Below are positions 8,316 to 15,868 of a stretch of DNA of 54,647 bases, one piece after another. A program made the translations under genes and the position numbers. Origin of the DNA: Thermoplasmatales archaeon (GTDB taxonomy: Archaea > Thermoplasmatota > Thermoplasmata > Thermoplasmatales > GCA-001856825); contig JAJSLL010000013.1 of the NCBI GenBank assembly GCA_026127935.1, forward strand, positions 1-54,647. Direction: 5' to 3'. Positions within the stretch are counted from its first letter, which is position 1; each line of letters opens with the position of its first letter. The notes below the pieces were generated by a model. That model ran no database searches, was not told where the DNA came from, and saw only the letters and a list, made by a program, of their open reading frames with translations.

Positions 8316-9734
8316 CTAATTGAATGTTTCTACTTCTTTTCCGGCTGTGCCCAAATTCTTCTTTTTCCTGTAAGACCAGACTCCTAGAGCAACGAATATG
8401 CCTCCGATTGCTAAGACCAGTATCCATATACTTGCAACGTTAAGCGGATATGCCGGGAATGGGAAGAATACTCCATAGACCGCAAATGCATAGACAACGG
8501 TTGCAACCAATGGGAATATGGCAAACGGTAAGATCTGTTTCGCAGAAGCCTTGAGAGTTCTCTTACCCCAGACTGGGAGAGAGAAATTAGCAATAATATG
8601 AACTATGTATAGAGAAGCGCCGTTCATGGTTGTAATTACTGCAGCAGCTATAAATGGACCCCAAATGATACCTCCAACGAGTGCAATAATCAGTACTATG
8701 ATCATCTCTATAATTATCACTTTGTAAGGAGCTCCAGTTTTCTTTCCAACTTTTGAAAGACTCTTGGGGAAGAGTATTGAATCTCTTGCCATTGCAAAAC
8801 CTGTCCTGCTAAGTGCATTCCCTTCGGCAATGCCGTTAGAGATGAAGCTGTTCAGAGTCAGAATAATGAAAACTATAAGGGCTACTGGTCCGCCATATTT
8901 AGCCACAACTATGAATCCAGGATTTGACGCAGAAGCAAAGTTTGCCATATTGTTCACTCCCCAACCAACCGTGAAAGCGTATGTACTCAATATGTACGCC
9001 CCAGCGGCCATACCTATTGCAATCAAGATGGCCTTTGGAACAGTCTTCTTCGGCTGCTTCATTTCTTCAGATAGTGTAATCACCGAACCCACACCCACGT
9101 ATCCAAGGATCGCGAAAACGGTGGCAAATCCCACTTGGCCGAAGCTATGACCAGTGAAGGTGAAAGGGATGATTGTATTGCCTGGTCCAACTTTCACTAT
9201 GATTATTATGGAGATGACAACAAGAAAAATTACCTCAAGTACTCCCCCTATCATAGTGTAAAACAGAGAGGGTCTCAATCCGCTTAACAGTAGCAATGTG
9301 ATCACTAGGAACGGGATAAACATCAGCGGGATCCAGCCAAGAGGATTTGTAGCCAATACCGGAATTAACGGCTGCAATACCCCTGCAAAGAACAGTATTG
9401 AAAAGCCGCTGACGGCTCCTAGTAAATTAAAAAGATACAGCCAAGAGGCATAAATTCCCACTCCGGAACCGAACCCAGCTGAGACGTATGCATAGTATCC
9501 CCCTGCGTGTGAAATTCTCTTTGAGAAAGAGTAGTTCATATACATTGCAGAAAGAACTCCTATGACCGCTATTACATAGGTTATCGGAAGCGAAGCTCCG
9601 AGTATTCCTGCTTCGACTACATAGAACGAGGCGGCAGTGGCTGCGGGAGCAACAAAAGCCAAACTCTGAAAAACCCCGAGCCAAAGGCCGCCTGTATTTT
9701 TTTTAAGACCAACACGTGAATCTTCCACAGCCAT
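8316..9734 (-). CDS. APC-family amino-acid permease
   Basis: A 472-residue integral membrane transporter with about twelve hydrophobic helices. The first helix carries the unwound glycine-rich APC motif around GVFQSLAFVAPAA, and the helix near residue 215 has GYVGVGSVITLSEEMKQPKKTVPKA, the conserved signature loop of the APC superfamily. It should import an amino acid or amine, probably with protons in an acidophile. It is the first gene of an operon with the HisD-family gene. A TTTAAATAAG box at 9756-9765 lies about 27 nt before the ATG, giving a leaderless start. The divergent Lrp-type regulator is the obvious candidate for control. Confidence 0.88.
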   Translation of the reverse strand: MAVEDSRVGLKKNTGGLWLGVFQSLAFVAPAATAASFYVVEAGILGASLPITYVIAVIGVLSAMYMNYSFSKRISHAGGYYAYVSAGFGSGVGIYASWLYLFNLLGAVSGFSILFFAGVLQPLIPVLATNPLGWIPLMFIPFLVITLLLLSGLRPSLFYTMIGGVLEVIFLVVISIIIIVKVGPGNTIIPFTFTGHSFGQVGFATVFAILGYVGVGSVITLSEEMKQPKKTVPKAILIAIGMAAGAYILSTYAFTVGWGVNNMANFASASNPGFIVVAKYGGPVALIVFIILTLNSFISNGIAEGNALSRTGFAMARDSILFPKSLSKVGKKTGAPYKVIIIEMIIVLIIALVGGIIWGPFIAAAVITTMNGASLYIVHIIANFSLPVWGKRTLKASAKQILPFAIFPLVATVVYAFAVYGVFFPFPAYPLNVASIWILVLAIGGIFVALGVWSYRKKKNLGTAGKEVETFN

Positions 9735-9755
9735 AAGTTTGCAAATATTTTACAT

Positions 9756-9765
9756 CTTATTTAAA
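9756..9765 (-). promoter_or_regulatory. TATA box of the permease-hisD operon
   Basis: Read on the minus strand this is TTTAAATAAG, centred about 27 nt before the permease ATG at 9734. The 142-bp region between 9734 and 9877 holds this promoter and the divergent lrp promoter. Confidence 0.6.
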
Positions 9766-9831
9766 CATGTTTGGAAGATTTAGCGGCAACCCATTTGGGA
9801 AATAAAAACACGTTGCTTGATGAAATAGAGA

Positions 9832-9843
9832 AAGAAATTTCTT
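9832..9843 (+). promoter_or_regulatory. 12-bp perfect palindrome beside the lrp TATA box
   Basis: AAGAAATTTCTT is a perfect inverted repeat ending 4 nt upstream of CTTATATATC (9847-9856), the TATA box of the Lrp gene. Lrp-family proteins bind short AT-rich palindromes, so this may be the autoregulatory operator, but AT-rich palindromes also arise by chance. Confidence 0.35.
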
Positions 9844-9876
9844 CAAACTTATATATCAAGTCACCTTGGTGTTCTT

Positions 9877-10380
9877 ATGAATGCCAAAAAAGGAACACAA
9901 ACTGATATTTTTGATTTCAGGTTGCTTAAACAGATGACTACGGATGCATCTCAGACCAACTCTGAATTGGGGAAAAAGATTGGAATATTCTCTCCTTCGG
10001 CAGTGAGCAAGAGGAAAAAATCCCTCGAAGAACGCGGACTGATTAGTGGCATAAAGGCATCGCTTAACTGCGAGAAATGCAATCTGGATTATCCTGTAGT
10101 AATTTTTGTAAGAGGGAAGTATGGTTTGAATTACGTAGAATCCTTGGGCGAGAAACTCAAGAAACTGCCGGGAATTCTTTCGATTTACAATGTCAGTGGA
10201 GACATAGATTTCGTGGTTTTTGCAGTTTACAAGAACAGGACAGAATATCTATCTGTGTTGGACAAGCTATACGAAATTAAAGAGATAGAGAGAACGGACA
10301 CTAGACAGATTTACAATATAATCAAGGATTTCGACTATTCAAACGCGATCAACTTGAATAGTATAATAAATCCTCAATGA
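9877..10380 (+). CDS. Lrp/AsnC family transcriptional regulator
   Basis: A 167-residue regulator with an N-terminal winged helix-turn-helix (about residues 12-60, with SELGKKIGIFSPSAVSKRKKSLEERGLI as two helices and wing, split here around the SPSAV turn) and a C-terminal alpha/beta sensing domain (about 65-140). Archaeal Lrp proteins bind amino acids and activate or repress transport and metabolism genes. It is transcribed divergently from the amino-acid permease-hisD operon, which suggests it controls that operon and itself. The ATG at 9877 follows CTTATATATC by about 25 nt, so the mRNA is probably leaderless. Confidence 0.88.
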   Translation: MNAKKGTQTDIFDFRLLKQMTTDASQTNSELGKKIGIFSPSAVSKRKKSLEERGLISGIKASLNCEKCNLDYPVVIFVRGKYGLNYVESLGEKLKKLPGILSIYNVSGDIDFVVFAVYKNRTEYLSVLDKLYEIKEIERTDTRQIYNIIKDFDYSNAINLNSIINPQ

Positions 10381-10400
10381 ATATTCGCTTTTTTGCAACC

Positions 10401-10925
10401 TCAAATTGGTAAATTTTCCCAGTCAATCAGATCCTTGTCATCAGGGCTTCTGATCTCTAGGTAGCCCAGCATTTGAGTAAACAGCTGATCCTCAACTTCA
10501 GTCTTATCATCTTTTAGATAAAATGGCTTGTTTAGAAGAGCGCCAATAGCGGCAAATCCCATTACAGTTCTTTGTTTTTCCTCATTGGTTGAGATATCAT
10601 GAATTTGGTGGGCAAACTCTTTGTTGACTTCATCACTCTTCAAATCTTTCAGAAAATCATTGACCGTTTGGCCCAGTAGTTTTGAATGTTCCTCTGCCAA
10701 GAGGATTTTCACCTTAAATGTGGGATTGAAAGCTATGTGATCCCCTTCAACCTTGAACCATTTAGTTCCGTCGGTTTCAAAGAACACCTTCGCAAGCGTT
10801 TCACCTATCTTTTTCGGATTGGAGAAATCTAAGCCATTTGTGAGGTTATAAACCACGATGGAACCATCCTCTGAGGACTTTCTCGAAGACTGAATTAACG
10901 AAATAAGATCTGCATCTGTAGACAT
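10401..10925 (-). CDS. conserved-looking hypothetical protein, soluble
   Basis: A 174-residue protein that I do not recognise. It is acidic overall, has no signal peptide and no membrane segment, and reads as an alpha/beta N-terminal half (to about residue 80) followed by helices. No cysteine pair or catalytic motif stands out. A TTTTAAATAG box lies about 27 nt before the ATG at 10925, matching the leaderless promoters nearby, so it is very likely a real gene. It converges with the Lrp gene, 20 nt from it, and is divergent from the serine hydrolase. Confidence 0.65.
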   Translation of the reverse strand: MSTDADLISLIQSSRKSSEDGSIVVYNLTNGLDFSNPKKIGETLAKVFFETDGTKWFKVEGDHIAFNPTFKVKILLAEEHSKLLGQTVNDFLKDLKSDEVNKEFAHQIHDISTNEEKQRTVMGFAAIGALLNKPFYLKDDKTEVEDQLFTQMLGYLEIRSPDDKDLIDWENLPI

Positions 10926-11053
10926 TGAATATGTTAGGGAAAGTTGCTATTTAAAATATTTCAACCCGATTGTTTCTTACGATGCCAAGAGTCAATCGCC
11001 TTAATTTCAGCGTTGTAGTTAATCAATAGATTAAACAATACAGGACAGAAACG

Positions 11054-12088
11054 TTGATTAGTGGTATAAGGATAAGTATAAAAGACGGACAAATTGCGGG
11101 AACGAAGGGTCAAAACGTGATATCAAGCAAGGACAATTTTGGAGAAGTTTTCGATGAAGTAGTAAACAGATTCAGCGTAATGAAGGATTCAAACGGGCGT
11201 GCGGTCAATGTGTACAGTATTATGGCTACCACTTCCAAAGGGGAAACATTTGAACATTATTTCAGAGGGAAGGGTTCTCTACAAGAACTACGATCGCTTA
11301 GCAAACCAATAGTTGGACTGGCCCTAGGAATAGCAATTGAGAAAGGATTAATCATCGGTAACGAGAAGTTAACTCTAGAGACCCCGGTCTGGCCTTACCT
11401 GAAGAGACTGGTGAATCTTACCAACATAGCAAATTTACCGAGATTGGATAATTTAAAACTGAAACATCTGTTGACTCATACTATCGGGCAAGCAAAGGGT
11501 TTGATGTTCAGCAAAGACATCACGAATATTCCTCCAGGAGAATTGCTGGATTACATTTTGAATTCTGACTTGATTAGTGAACCAGGAAAACTTTTTGTCT
11601 ATTCGAATGCCGGACCTTTCTTGATTTCTGTAATTATCCAGGAAGAGTTGGGCATCAATCTCTCCGCTTGGATCAGTGACATTTTGTTCAAGCCAATGGA
11701 AATTGAGAAGTTTGAATGGAAAAATTATGGAAAATACTGTGCAGGCTCAACGGGACTGAAATTGTATCACGAGGACCTACAAAAGATCGCATGCCTCTTT
11801 CTTAAAGATGGAAAATACGGCTATGAGCGGATAGTACCTAAACACTGGATTGATGAGATGAGGTCCCCACAAGTTCGCTTGCAGGTTCCAAAAGACAAGC
11901 CAACAGTCCTTAGAAAAAGTTACTATGGATACTACTTATGGATAGGCGACGATGGAACTTATTTTGCTGATGGAACAAATGGACAATATTTGATATTGCC
12001 CTCCAAGAGAAGAGTCGCTATCACAGTTTTAAGCGATCAGGATGACACGAGGCCAATAACAAAATGCATGGAGCCATTCCTTCGATGA
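11054..12088 (+). CDS. serine beta-lactamase-fold hydrolase (class C/esterase-like)
   Basis: A 344-residue penicillin-binding/beta-lactamase superfamily protein. The nucleophile is Ser81 in the SxxK motif (SLSK, Lys84), the second motif is Tyr183-Ser-Asn185, and DGTNGQ near residue 305 stands where the third (H/KxG) motif falls. No signal peptide is seen, so it is probably cytosolic, and archaea lack peptidoglycan; an esterase or peptidase acting on small amides is the likely role. The TTG at 11054 was used; an AT-rich GATTAAAC lies about 22 nt upstream. The N-terminal 35 residues are not clearly part of the fold, so a later start cannot be excluded. Confidence 0.78.
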   Translation: MISGIRISIKDGQIAGTKGQNVISSKDNFGEVFDEVVNRFSVMKDSNGRAVNVYSIMATTSKGETFEHYFRGKGSLQELRSLSKPIVGLALGIAIEKGLIIGNEKLTLETPVWPYLKRLVNLTNIANLPRLDNLKLKHLLTHTIGQAKGLMFSKDITNIPPGELLDYILNSDLISEPGKLFVYSNAGPFLISVIIQEELGINLSAWISDILFKPMEIEKFEWKNYGKYCAGSTGLKLYHEDLQKIACLFLKDGKYGYERIVPKHWIDEMRSPQVRLQVPKDKPTVLRKSYYGYYLWIGDDGTYFADGTNGQYLILPSKRRVAITVLSDQDDTRPITKCMEPFLR

Positions 12089-12249
12089 GGAGAGTGTATT
12101 CAAAGAATAACTCTTCTTAGATTTTATTCAACAAGAGGCTGGGGCACAACATTCATAAAACATTGGCGAACCAGAGATCCACAAGATATGGTAATGAGTT
12201 ACGGAGTTGGGAAAAACATGGATCAACCTATATGAAAGTAAATTTCAGT

Positions 12250-12260
12250 AGATTTAAATA
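12250..12260 (+). promoter_or_regulatory. TATA box upstream of the Thr-rich leader ORF
   Basis: AGATTTAAATA is placed to start transcription near 12280, leaving about 8 nt before the ATG at 12290. That ATG is the first after the predicted start site, which supports a transcribed leader ORF. Confidence 0.45.
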
Positions 12261-12289
12261 TGAAATGTATTATCACAGATTGAAGTCCT

Positions 12290-12568
12290 ATGTCTAGACC
12301 AGAAAGCGTACAGCACTTTCCCTCGTTCGTTGAGAATGAATCTGATGTAGACTGGACTCTGATGACACCCCTGACAGAAACCATTACTACAGAGGTTGCA
12401 ACAGGATCCAAGTATACATCCATTGAGACGGCTTATCCGGAAACAAATAGCTCCATTTCTACGTCTACAGGAGCAACAACTCAAACGGGAACTGCAACTA
12501 GGTCTAGTACAGGCACATATAGGGTCATATTCTGGAATTCGTACCAAGATGTGCGGAGAGATGAATAA
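12290..12568 (+). CDS. threonine-rich small ORF upstream of thrBC (candidate leader peptide)
   Basis: A 92-residue ORF with no family that I recognise. Residues 23-76 contain 19 threonines (about one in three), many in pairs, with serines between them; ACA and ACT dominate the codons. The N-terminal 22 residues and the last 15 are not threonine-rich. It has a near-leaderless promoter signal and ends 9 nt before two back-to-back perfect hairpins, with homoserine kinase and threonine synthase genes beginning 246 nt further on. This order (Thr-rich ORF, RNA structure, thr genes) recalls the bacterial thr leader peptide, though it is much longer and such control is not established in archaea. A fragment of a Ser/Thr-rich surface protein is the alternative. 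Confidence 0.4.
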   Translation: MSRPESVQHFPSFVENESDVDWTLMTPLTETITTEVATGSKYTSIETAYPETNSSISTSTGATTQTGTATRSSTGTYRVIFWNSYQDVRRDE

Positions 12569-12577
12569 ATCTAAGTT

Positions 12578-12600
12578 GATAAAGGTCAGCTGCCTTTATC
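12578..12600 (+). promoter_or_regulatory. leader hairpin 1 before thrB
   Basis: GATAAAGG (12578-12585) pairs perfectly with CCTTTATC (12593-12600) around the loop TCAGCTG, and a further U-G pair can close the loop. It starts 9 nt after the stop codon of the Thr-rich ORF. The loop is exactly complementary to CAGCTGA at 12665-12671, so a long-range pairing is possible. Confidence 0.5.
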
Positions 12601-12627
12601 TCATACCAGGAAAATGCATGGTATGAG
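12600..12627 (+). promoter_or_regulatory. leader hairpin 2 before thrB
   Basis: CTCATACC (12600-12607) pairs perfectly with GGTATGAG (12620-12627) around a 12-nt loop. It shares its first base with the last base of hairpin 1, so the two would be exclusive at that base or stacked. No U-rich tract follows, so it does not look like a simple terminator. Confidence 0.5.
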
Positions 12628-12798
12628 GTTTCAACAAGACCCAGATTTAGCGTGATAAGGAAGTCAGCTGATATATTCATCACATAAATGTTTAAGGAAA
12701 AGAACCCTAAATGAGAGAAGATATTGAAAATTCTAAAACTGTCAGATTTAGCTCTGTTTGCTTGAGAATATTCTTCACAGTCCTACCATATTTCGACA

Positions 12799-12810
12799 CC
12801 CCTGGAGGGG
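12799..12810 (+). promoter_or_regulatory. ribosome-binding site of thrB inside a small hairpin
   Basis: The Shine-Dalgarno GGAGGGG of thrB lies in CCCC-TGGA-GGGG, which can fold into a four-pair stem that hides the site. It sits 4-7 nt before the two candidate ATGs (12815 and 12818). The stem is short and may not be stable at growth temperature. Confidence 0.35.
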
Positions 12811-12814
12811 ATGA

Positions 12815-13756
12815 ATGATGAAGCGTATTGTAGTTGAAGCTTCTGCTTCGTCAGCAAATTTGGGATCTGGATTTGATGTATTTGTCATTGGCCTAAATGA
12901 TCCAAGAGATAGCATTGAACTCCTAGCTCTTGAATCACAGGAAAGCGAAGTAAATCTGAACTACACGAACGGGTACGTCATACCTGGGATAGATGCCACA
13001 GCTGCAGGTGCTGTTGCTAAGGCAGTTGCAAATCAGTTCAACCTAAAGTACAAGATCATAGTGACGATCAATAACAGGATACCCATAGGAGTTGGACTGG
13101 GAAGCAGTGCTGCTTCATCAGTCGCCACGGCAGTGGCCATGAACCGGATCTTCGACCTGGGCCTTTCTGATGAGATGCTGTTGTCTGTCGCAGTGGAAGG
13201 AGAGTACGCGGCATCTGGAGCGAGGCACTACGACAATATCGCAGGCTCACTTCTGGGAGGATTCAGAATAGTGCAGCAAATGCCCCTAAACACAGTGGGG
13301 TTTTCCCCGCCCTTGGGGATGACTATCGTGGTAGTTACTCCAGAAATAAAACTTCCAAATAGAAAGACAGAATATGCGAGATCGTTGCTACCGAAACAGG
13401 TAAACTTAGACAAAATGACCAAGAACATATCGTTCGCAACGAGAGTAGTAGCCGGTTTTGCAAAGGGTGACATTGCCATGATAGGAAGTGGACTCGAAGA
13501 CTCAGTTGTAGAACCAGCAAGGAAGGTTATGATACCGTGGTTTGATCAGGTTCGCGACTCTGCTTTGCAAGTAGGTGCAGCAGGAGTTTTTATCAGTGGT
13601 GCAGGACCAAGCATAGCTGCAGTTGTAGATGGACAGAAAATCGATCCAGGAAGAGTTCAAAGCGCAATGGCAAAATGTTTCGCTGACCACGGAATCTCAG
13701 CGAAGGGTCTCATAACAACAGTTGGAGGAGGAGCTAGAATTGTTGAAGAACAATAG
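12815..13756 (+). CDS. thrB: homoserine kinase
   Basis: A 313-residue GHMP kinase that phosphorylates homoserine in threonine synthesis. The substrate-side motif ASSANLGSGFDVF is at residues about 9-22, the phosphate-binding loop PIGVGLGSSAASS at about 90-102, and the third GHMP motif GVFISGAGPSIAA at about 252-264. Length is normal. The start is ATG 12815 or the adjacent ATG 12818; both follow a GGAGGGG ribosome site. It overlaps threonine synthase, with which it forms an operon. The long upstream region with hairpins and a Thr-rich ORF suggests regulation by threonine, although an AATGTTTAAGG box near 12688 could also serve as its own promoter. Confidence 0.92.
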   Translation: MMKRIVVEASASSANLGSGFDVFVIGLNDPRDSIELLALESQESEVNLNYTNGYVIPGIDATAAGAVAKAVANQFNLKYKIIVTINNRIPIGVGLGSSAASSVATAVAMNRIFDLGLSDEMLLSVAVEGEYAASGARHYDNIAGSLLGGFRIVQQMPLNTVGFSPPLGMTIVVVTPEIKLPNRKTEYARSLLPKQVNLDKMTKNISFATRVVAGFAKGDIAMIGSGLEDSVVEPARKVMIPWFDQVRDSALQVGAAGVFISGAGPSIAAVVDGQKIDPGRVQSAMAKCFADHGISAKGLITTVGGGARIVEEQ

Positions 13757-14942
13757 CGACTGGTCATTGCACTGTTTTGACTGTGGGAGGGAGTTCAGTG
13801 AAGAACCAATAACTTCTAAGTGCGATTGCGGTGGAGTTCTGGAACTGACACTTGATGCTGGAAATCCTAAGCTCGAAGATTTTGAAGGAACTGGAGTTTG
13901 GAGATATTCAAGGGTGCTACCAATAGAGGATGGAATTACACCCGTAACAATAAATGAAGGGAACACTCCCCTGATCCGCCTTGACAAGATTGCAACAGAC
14001 ACAGGATTAAAACTATTTGTGAAAAACGAAGGCCAAAATCCAACTGGCTCGTTTAAGGACAGAGGGATGACTGTTGCTGTTACAAGGGCCAAGTCAATTG
14101 GAGCCAGGACTCTAGTATGCGCGTCTACAGGCAACACTTCTGCGTCAGCCGCTGCTTACGGATCACGTGGAGGCATGAAAGTAATTGTGCTCATTCCTTC
14201 TGGGAAGATAGCTGGAGGAAAATTGGTTCAAGCCGTGATCCACGGTGCAAGCGTCATACGTGTAGCCGGTGACTTTGATGCTGCGCTAGAAATCATGATG
14301 TCTCAAGCAAGCGTCAGGAAAGATCTCTACGTGGTCAATTCTGTAAACCCATTCAGAATTGAGGGTCAAAAAACAGGAGCTTTTGAAATATTTGAGCAGC
14401 TAGGCCGAAGGGTTCCGGACTATGTCATCCTACCAGTGGGTAATGCAGGTAACATTAGTGCCTATTGGAAGGGATTTTCAGAGCTCAAGAAGTGGGGAAT
14501 TTCAAACAAGACACCAAGGATGATAGGGGTACAGGCATCAGGTGCAGCCCCATTAGCAGATGCGTTCCTCAGAGGGGAAGAGACCGTGGTCAGGTGGAAG
14601 AATCCCGAGACTGTGGCATCAGCTATTAGGATCGGAAATCCAGTCTCCTGGAAAAAAGCATTAAAGGCTGTAATCGATTCAAAGGGTCAGCTTCTGACGG
14701 TATCAGATCAGGAAATACTGAAATCGCAAAGGGATCTTGCTTCAAAGGAAGGCATATTTGTGGAGCCTGCTAGCGCCGCACCCCTGGCAGTATTGCCTTA
14801 CCTCAGGGAGGTCATTGACAAGAATGCTCTCGTGGTATTTGTTTGTACTGGAAGCGGTCTCAAAGATCAGAATGTGGTGCCAATAGATCCTGAGAAAATC
14901 CCAATAATATCAGATGTCAAAGAATTATCTCAGTTCCTCTAA
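13740..14942 (+). CDS. thrC: threonine synthase
   Basis: A 400-residue PLP enzyme converting O-phosphohomoserine to threonine. It has the short N-terminal zinc-ribbon-like segment seen in archaeal ThrC (CFDCGREF and CDCGG), the PLP lysine in NPTGSFKDRG near residue 100, and the ASTGNTSASAAAYG phosphate-binding region. The serine/glycine-rich CTGSGLKD near the end contacts the cofactor. The frame opens at a TTG at 13722, but GGAGGAGGAG at 13725-13733 is the better ribosome site for TTG 13740 or 13743, so 13740 is used; it overlaps the end of thrB by 17 nt and indicates translational coupling. Confidence 0.92.
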   Translation: MLKNNSDWSLHCFDCGREFSEEPITSKCDCGGVLELTLDAGNPKLEDFEGTGVWRYSRVLPIEDGITPVTINEGNTPLIRLDKIATDTGLKLFVKNEGQNPTGSFKDRGMTVAVTRAKSIGARTLVCASTGNTSASAAAYGSRGGMKVIVLIPSGKIAGGKLVQAVIHGASVIRVAGDFDAALEIMMSQASVRKDLYVVNSVNPFRIEGQKTGAFEIFEQLGRRVPDYVILPVGNAGNISAYWKGFSELKKWGISNKTPRMIGVQASGAAPLADAFLRGEETVVRWKNPETVASAIRIGNPVSWKKALKAVIDSKGQLLTVSDQEILKSQRDLASKEGIFVEPASAAPLAVLPYLREVIDKNALVVFVCTGSGLKDQNVVPIDPEKIPIISDVKELSQFL

Positions 14943-14962
14943 AGACCGAGGCTCAGAGGAGA

Positions 14963-15190
14963 TTGATCAGGTCCAGCTCAGTTTCCTGCAGACTAGCTAT
15001 ATCAAGAAGATATGATTATCATCGAAGCAGGGTACCGAGAACAAGGGATGAAACCGTACTCATAATTGCAGAAGTTAAGCACCACAGTCTCGTATGGACT
15101 TCCTGCTTTGATAAAATAATGAGACTAATACCAGATTCAGAGAGTTCTACTGTTGCAATGAAGGAACCTACTGAAGCAAAACAGTTTTGA
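14963..15190 (+). pseudogene. possible remnant of molybdopterin synthase large subunit (MoaE-like)
   Basis: A 75-codon frame whose second half lines up without gaps to the C-terminal part of MoaE: HR near residue 21, then VLI, H, an aromatic, C and IMRL at matching positions, followed by a Lys-Glu that could be the end of the PIWKKE motif with a four-residue insertion. The N-terminal half of MoaE is missing and there is no good start codon or promoter, so if the match is real this is a decayed fragment. It could also be chance. No other molybdopterin genes are in the window. The stretch from 15191 to 15432 shows only short frames and no supported gene. Confidence 0.28.
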
Positions 15191-15432
15191 AAATTTCAAT
15201 CGATTGGAGCACCCATAGCAGAAACCTGAAAGAGCATCGAAGCGTTGCAACATTACAGGAACTACAATCTTATTGAGTTAACGGACTTAGTGAGGAACCC
15301 GGATTCTAATAAAAGGGTACTAAACTGACCTTCCAAAATCTGTAAACAAGGTGGACTTTTAAGAATTCTAGGAAACAAAGTTGATAAATTCGGCTCAACA
15401 AATTGGTTCACTATAGTCTTCACGAAAGAAAG

Positions 15433-15517
15433 TGCGGAGGGCCGGATTCGAACCGGCGAACCCCTGCGGGAACAGACCCTAAATCTGTCACCTTTGACCT
15501 GGCTCGGCAACCTCCGC
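15433..15517 (-). tRNA. tRNA-Leu (anticodon UAG)
   Basis: Reading the minus strand, the acceptor GCGGAGG pairs with CCTCCGC, the discriminator base is A, and the anticodon stem ACAGA/TCTGT encloses the loop TTTAGGG with anticodon UAG. A long variable arm (class II tRNA) and the T-loop GTTCGAATC confirm a leucine tRNA reading CUA. The 3' CCA is not encoded. A GAAATATACTC box about 24 nt upstream (15537-15547 on this strand) fits an archaeal tRNA promoter. Confidence 0.95.
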
Positions 15518-15611
15518 TGGCCGTCAATATGTCAGGAGTATATTTCTTTTCTTCTCGAATTGAACCGCAATAATACAACAACTTTATGATTACAGTTCCG
15601 TTGAAATATTA

Positions 15612-15868
15612 ATGAACCTGTGTTCTGCATGTGGAAAGAAATAGAGAGGAAGAACACTTTTTTCTGCAGTTCCATTTGTGCTGACGCATTTGAGAACGTG
15701 GTGAATAGAGTCAAGAAAGAGACGGGATGGAAAAAGATAGATTCAGTATCGATAGAAGGCAACTACTCAAAGGGGAAGGATTGTGTTGCTACGAATGGAG
15801 ACAAGAGGGTCGAATACTTCTTCAGACACAAGGACGGAGTAATAACAGAATTTAGGGTAAAGAGTTAG
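15612..15868 (+). pseudogene. small zinc-ribbon protein gene with an apparent frameshift
   Basis: The ATG at 15612 lies about 26-28 nt after ACTTTATGAT and encodes MNLCSACGKK before a TAG at 15642. The -1 frame continues as IERKNTFFCSSICADAFENV and stays open to 15868. Joined by a -1 shift in the A-rich stretch GGAAAGAAATAG, the two parts give an about 85-residue protein with CxxC and CxxxC, the pattern of a TRASH-like zinc finger. The second frame alone would start at a GTG inside the first zinc knuckle and lose it. This may be a recent mutation, a sequencing error in an A-run, or a programmed shift. It overlaps the GNAT gene by 4 nt tail to tail. Confidence 0.5.

Noticed and set aside
12254-12547. 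A 97-codon minus-strand ORF over the thr leader
   Set aside because: It is the antisense of the Thr-rich ORF, has a Cys/Arg-rich sequence typical of shadow frames, and no TATA box or ribosome site.
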